From the NCBI GenBank assembly GCA_028278265.1, contig JANQET010000365.1, positions 1 to 49,756 on the forward strand: a stretch of 49,756 bases of DNA, in the 5' to 3' direction. Positions within the stretch are counted from its first letter, which is position 1. Each line of letters starts with the position of its first letter. The translations under genes were made by a program, and so were the position numbers. Below are positions 48,382 through 49,756 of this stretch, piece after piece. This DNA comes from Myxococcota bacterium. GTDB taxonomy: Bacteria > Myxococcota_A > Polyangia > JAAYKL01. The notes beneath the pieces are model-generated. The model did no database searches, was not told the origin of the DNA, and saw nothing but the letters and a program-made list of their open reading frames with translations.

Positions 48382-49650
48382 ATGATATTACGGGCTAAAT
48401 TTGTATTTTGGGGGGTGCTGCTGTTCGCAGGGATGGTGTCGTTGCACTGCACCGGTGATCCACAGGACGACGACGATGACTCGAGCGGGCCGGACGGGGA
48501 CGCCGATGGGGACGCTGACGGGGACGGGGATACCGATTCGGATGCGGACAGCGATTCGGATGCGGACAGTGACTCGGATTCGGACAGCGATGCCGATTCA
48601 GACACTGATTCAGATACTGATTCAGATGCTGATTCAGATGCTGATTCGGACTCCGATAGTGACGGAGACTCGGACTCGGATGCGGACAGCGACGCGGACT
48701 CGGACAGTGATGCCGATTCGGATTCCGACTCAGATACGGATGACTGCGCCGACCTCCCGGATCCGGAACCGGCCTGGCTCGACGATTTTCAACAGGAGAT
48801 GATGGCCAAGTTGACCGGTGAGGAAGCGATCAACGGGCAGACCCTCTCGGATCGCGCCTCCTCTTCCAGCCGAGAGATCGTCCGCGAGTATCTCTTGGAC
48901 TTGCTCTCCGAATGGGGCTACGACCCTCAACTGCACGACTACGGTAGTGGGGCCAACGTGTACGCGATCCTCGAGGCAACCGAAGATACGGATGCCTACA
49001 TGCTGGTCGGGGGGCACTTCGACAGCGTCTCCGGCAGCCCCGGGGCCGATGATAATGCCAGCGGCACCGTGGTCACGGCGAGTTTCGCCAGATACCTGGT
49101 CGACGTGAAATGCCGTTCGATCAATATCATGATTGCCTTTTTCGACGAGGAGGAGAAGGGGTTGATCGGCGCCGATCGGATGGCCAAGTGGCTCAAGGCG
49201 GATCAGTACAACCTGCTCGCGGCCCACACCATCGACATGGTGGCCTGGGATTCGGATGGGGATCGCGCGGTTGAAATCGAGCGGGCAGCGACCGGTCTGT
49301 TCGACTTCTACGACGATGCAGCCCAGGCTGGTGGACTAACCATGCCCCTGGTGGCGACCAATTCCGGAGGGACGGATCATGTGGCCTTTGCCAACAACGG
49401 CTTCGACGCAGTGGGACTGTGTGAAGAGTGGGCCGGCGGGGATTCAACTCCCTACTACCACTCCGCCAACGACACAATGGACAACATCCATTTCGAGTAC
49501 ATGAAATCGACTACAGTGCTCGTCAACTACGCTTTTGCCTACCAACTCCAGCCGCGGGGAATGGCGTACCAGATGGCGTTGAACCATCCCGCCCCTGAAC
49601 CGTTCAATGGGAAAAACGCCGAGCCGACCATTTACAAGAACATCCGGTAG
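48382..49650 (+). CDS. M28-family zinc peptidase lipoprotein with Asp-rich linker
   Basis: '[22 protein letters not shown]', '[17 protein letters not shown]', '[12 protein letters not shown]'. Confidence 0.88.
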   Translation: MILRAKFVFWGVLLFAGMVSLHCTGDPQDDDDDSSGPDGDADGDADGDGDTDSDADSDSDADSDSDSDSDADSDTDSDTDSDADSDADSDSDSDGDSDSDADSDADSDSDADSDSDSDTDDCADLPDPEPAWLDDFQQEMMAKLTGEEAINGQTLSDRASSSSREIVREYLLDLLSEWGYDPQLHDYGSGANVYAILEATEDTDAYMLVGGHFDSVSGSPGADDNASGTVVTASFARYLVDVKCRSINIMIAFFDEEEKGLIGADRMAKWLKADQYNLLAAHTIDMVAWDSDGDRAVEIERAATGLFDFYDDAAQAGGLTMPLVATNSGGTDHVAFANNGFDAVGLCEEWAGGDSTPYYHSANDTMDNIHFEYMKSTTVLVNYAFAYQLQPRGMAYQMALNHPAPEPFNGKNAEPTIYKNIR

Positions 49651-49716
49651 GGAACGCCAAATCTAGCACATTTCGTCGACCAGCGCGTGGTACACTCACG
49701 TGGGAGGTGAACCGGC

Positions 49717-49756
49717 TTGACCCGCTGCTTTTTCGTGTCCGACGTTCACGGCTCGG
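49717..49756 (+). CDS. metallophosphoesterase, N-terminal fragment
   Basis: TTG start after gggaggtg: 'LTRCFFVSDVHGS' matches D-x-H-G. Confidence 0.5.
   Translation, partial: MTRCFFVSDVHGS

Noticed and set aside
1-49756. Genome-wide TGA reassignment (alternative genetic code)
   Set aside because: Several genes clearly end at TGA (e.g. 6331-6333, 7115-7117, 13230-13232) with tight coupling to the next gene.
1-49756. tRNA/rRNA genes
   Set aside because: No cloverleaf or rRNA-like conserved stretches recognised by eye; a tRNAscan-SE run would be needed to exclude them.

Overview
This 49.8-kb window looks like a high-GC Deltaproteobacteria/Myxococcota-type chromosome segment; the taxonomy is inferred from the many lipoproteins carrying Asp-(Ser/Ala/Thr/Gly) linkers. 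The left end carries a large serine recombinase module abutting a truncated, frameshift-type IS5-family transposase and a triple-hairpin repeat. The remainder holds: a CrtC/AttH-like secreted protein whose 3' end is duplicated around a 182-bp inverted-repeat element; a tightly coupled methyltransferase / RNA ligase / HD-Pnk end-repair cassette; an alkylsulfatase; a D15/BamA-like barrel; a lipid-type operon (CDP-alcohol phosphotransferase-GtrA fusion, PgpA, a 1384-aa protein built like soluble adenylyl cyclase, UbiA family, GMC/pyranose-oxidase-like); a sensor-SpoIIE phosphatase; WD40, M19, VWA, LRR, lipase-like and M28 secreted proteins; a double-AAA ATPase tail-to-tail with a sigma / anti-sigma / CHAT-TPR operon; a tandem cytochrome-P460-like lipoprotein; an archaemetzincin; and a radical SAM protein fused to a lipoprotein-like tail. 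The most exciting signal is two apparently 'broken' secreted genes on the minus strand (21810-23093 and 31162-32118). Each is interrupted by one in-frame TGA followed at short range by a bacterial SECIS-like hairpin, which suggests undescribed secreted selenoproteins. All calls come from reading the sequence and the supplied ORF track; no searches were run.
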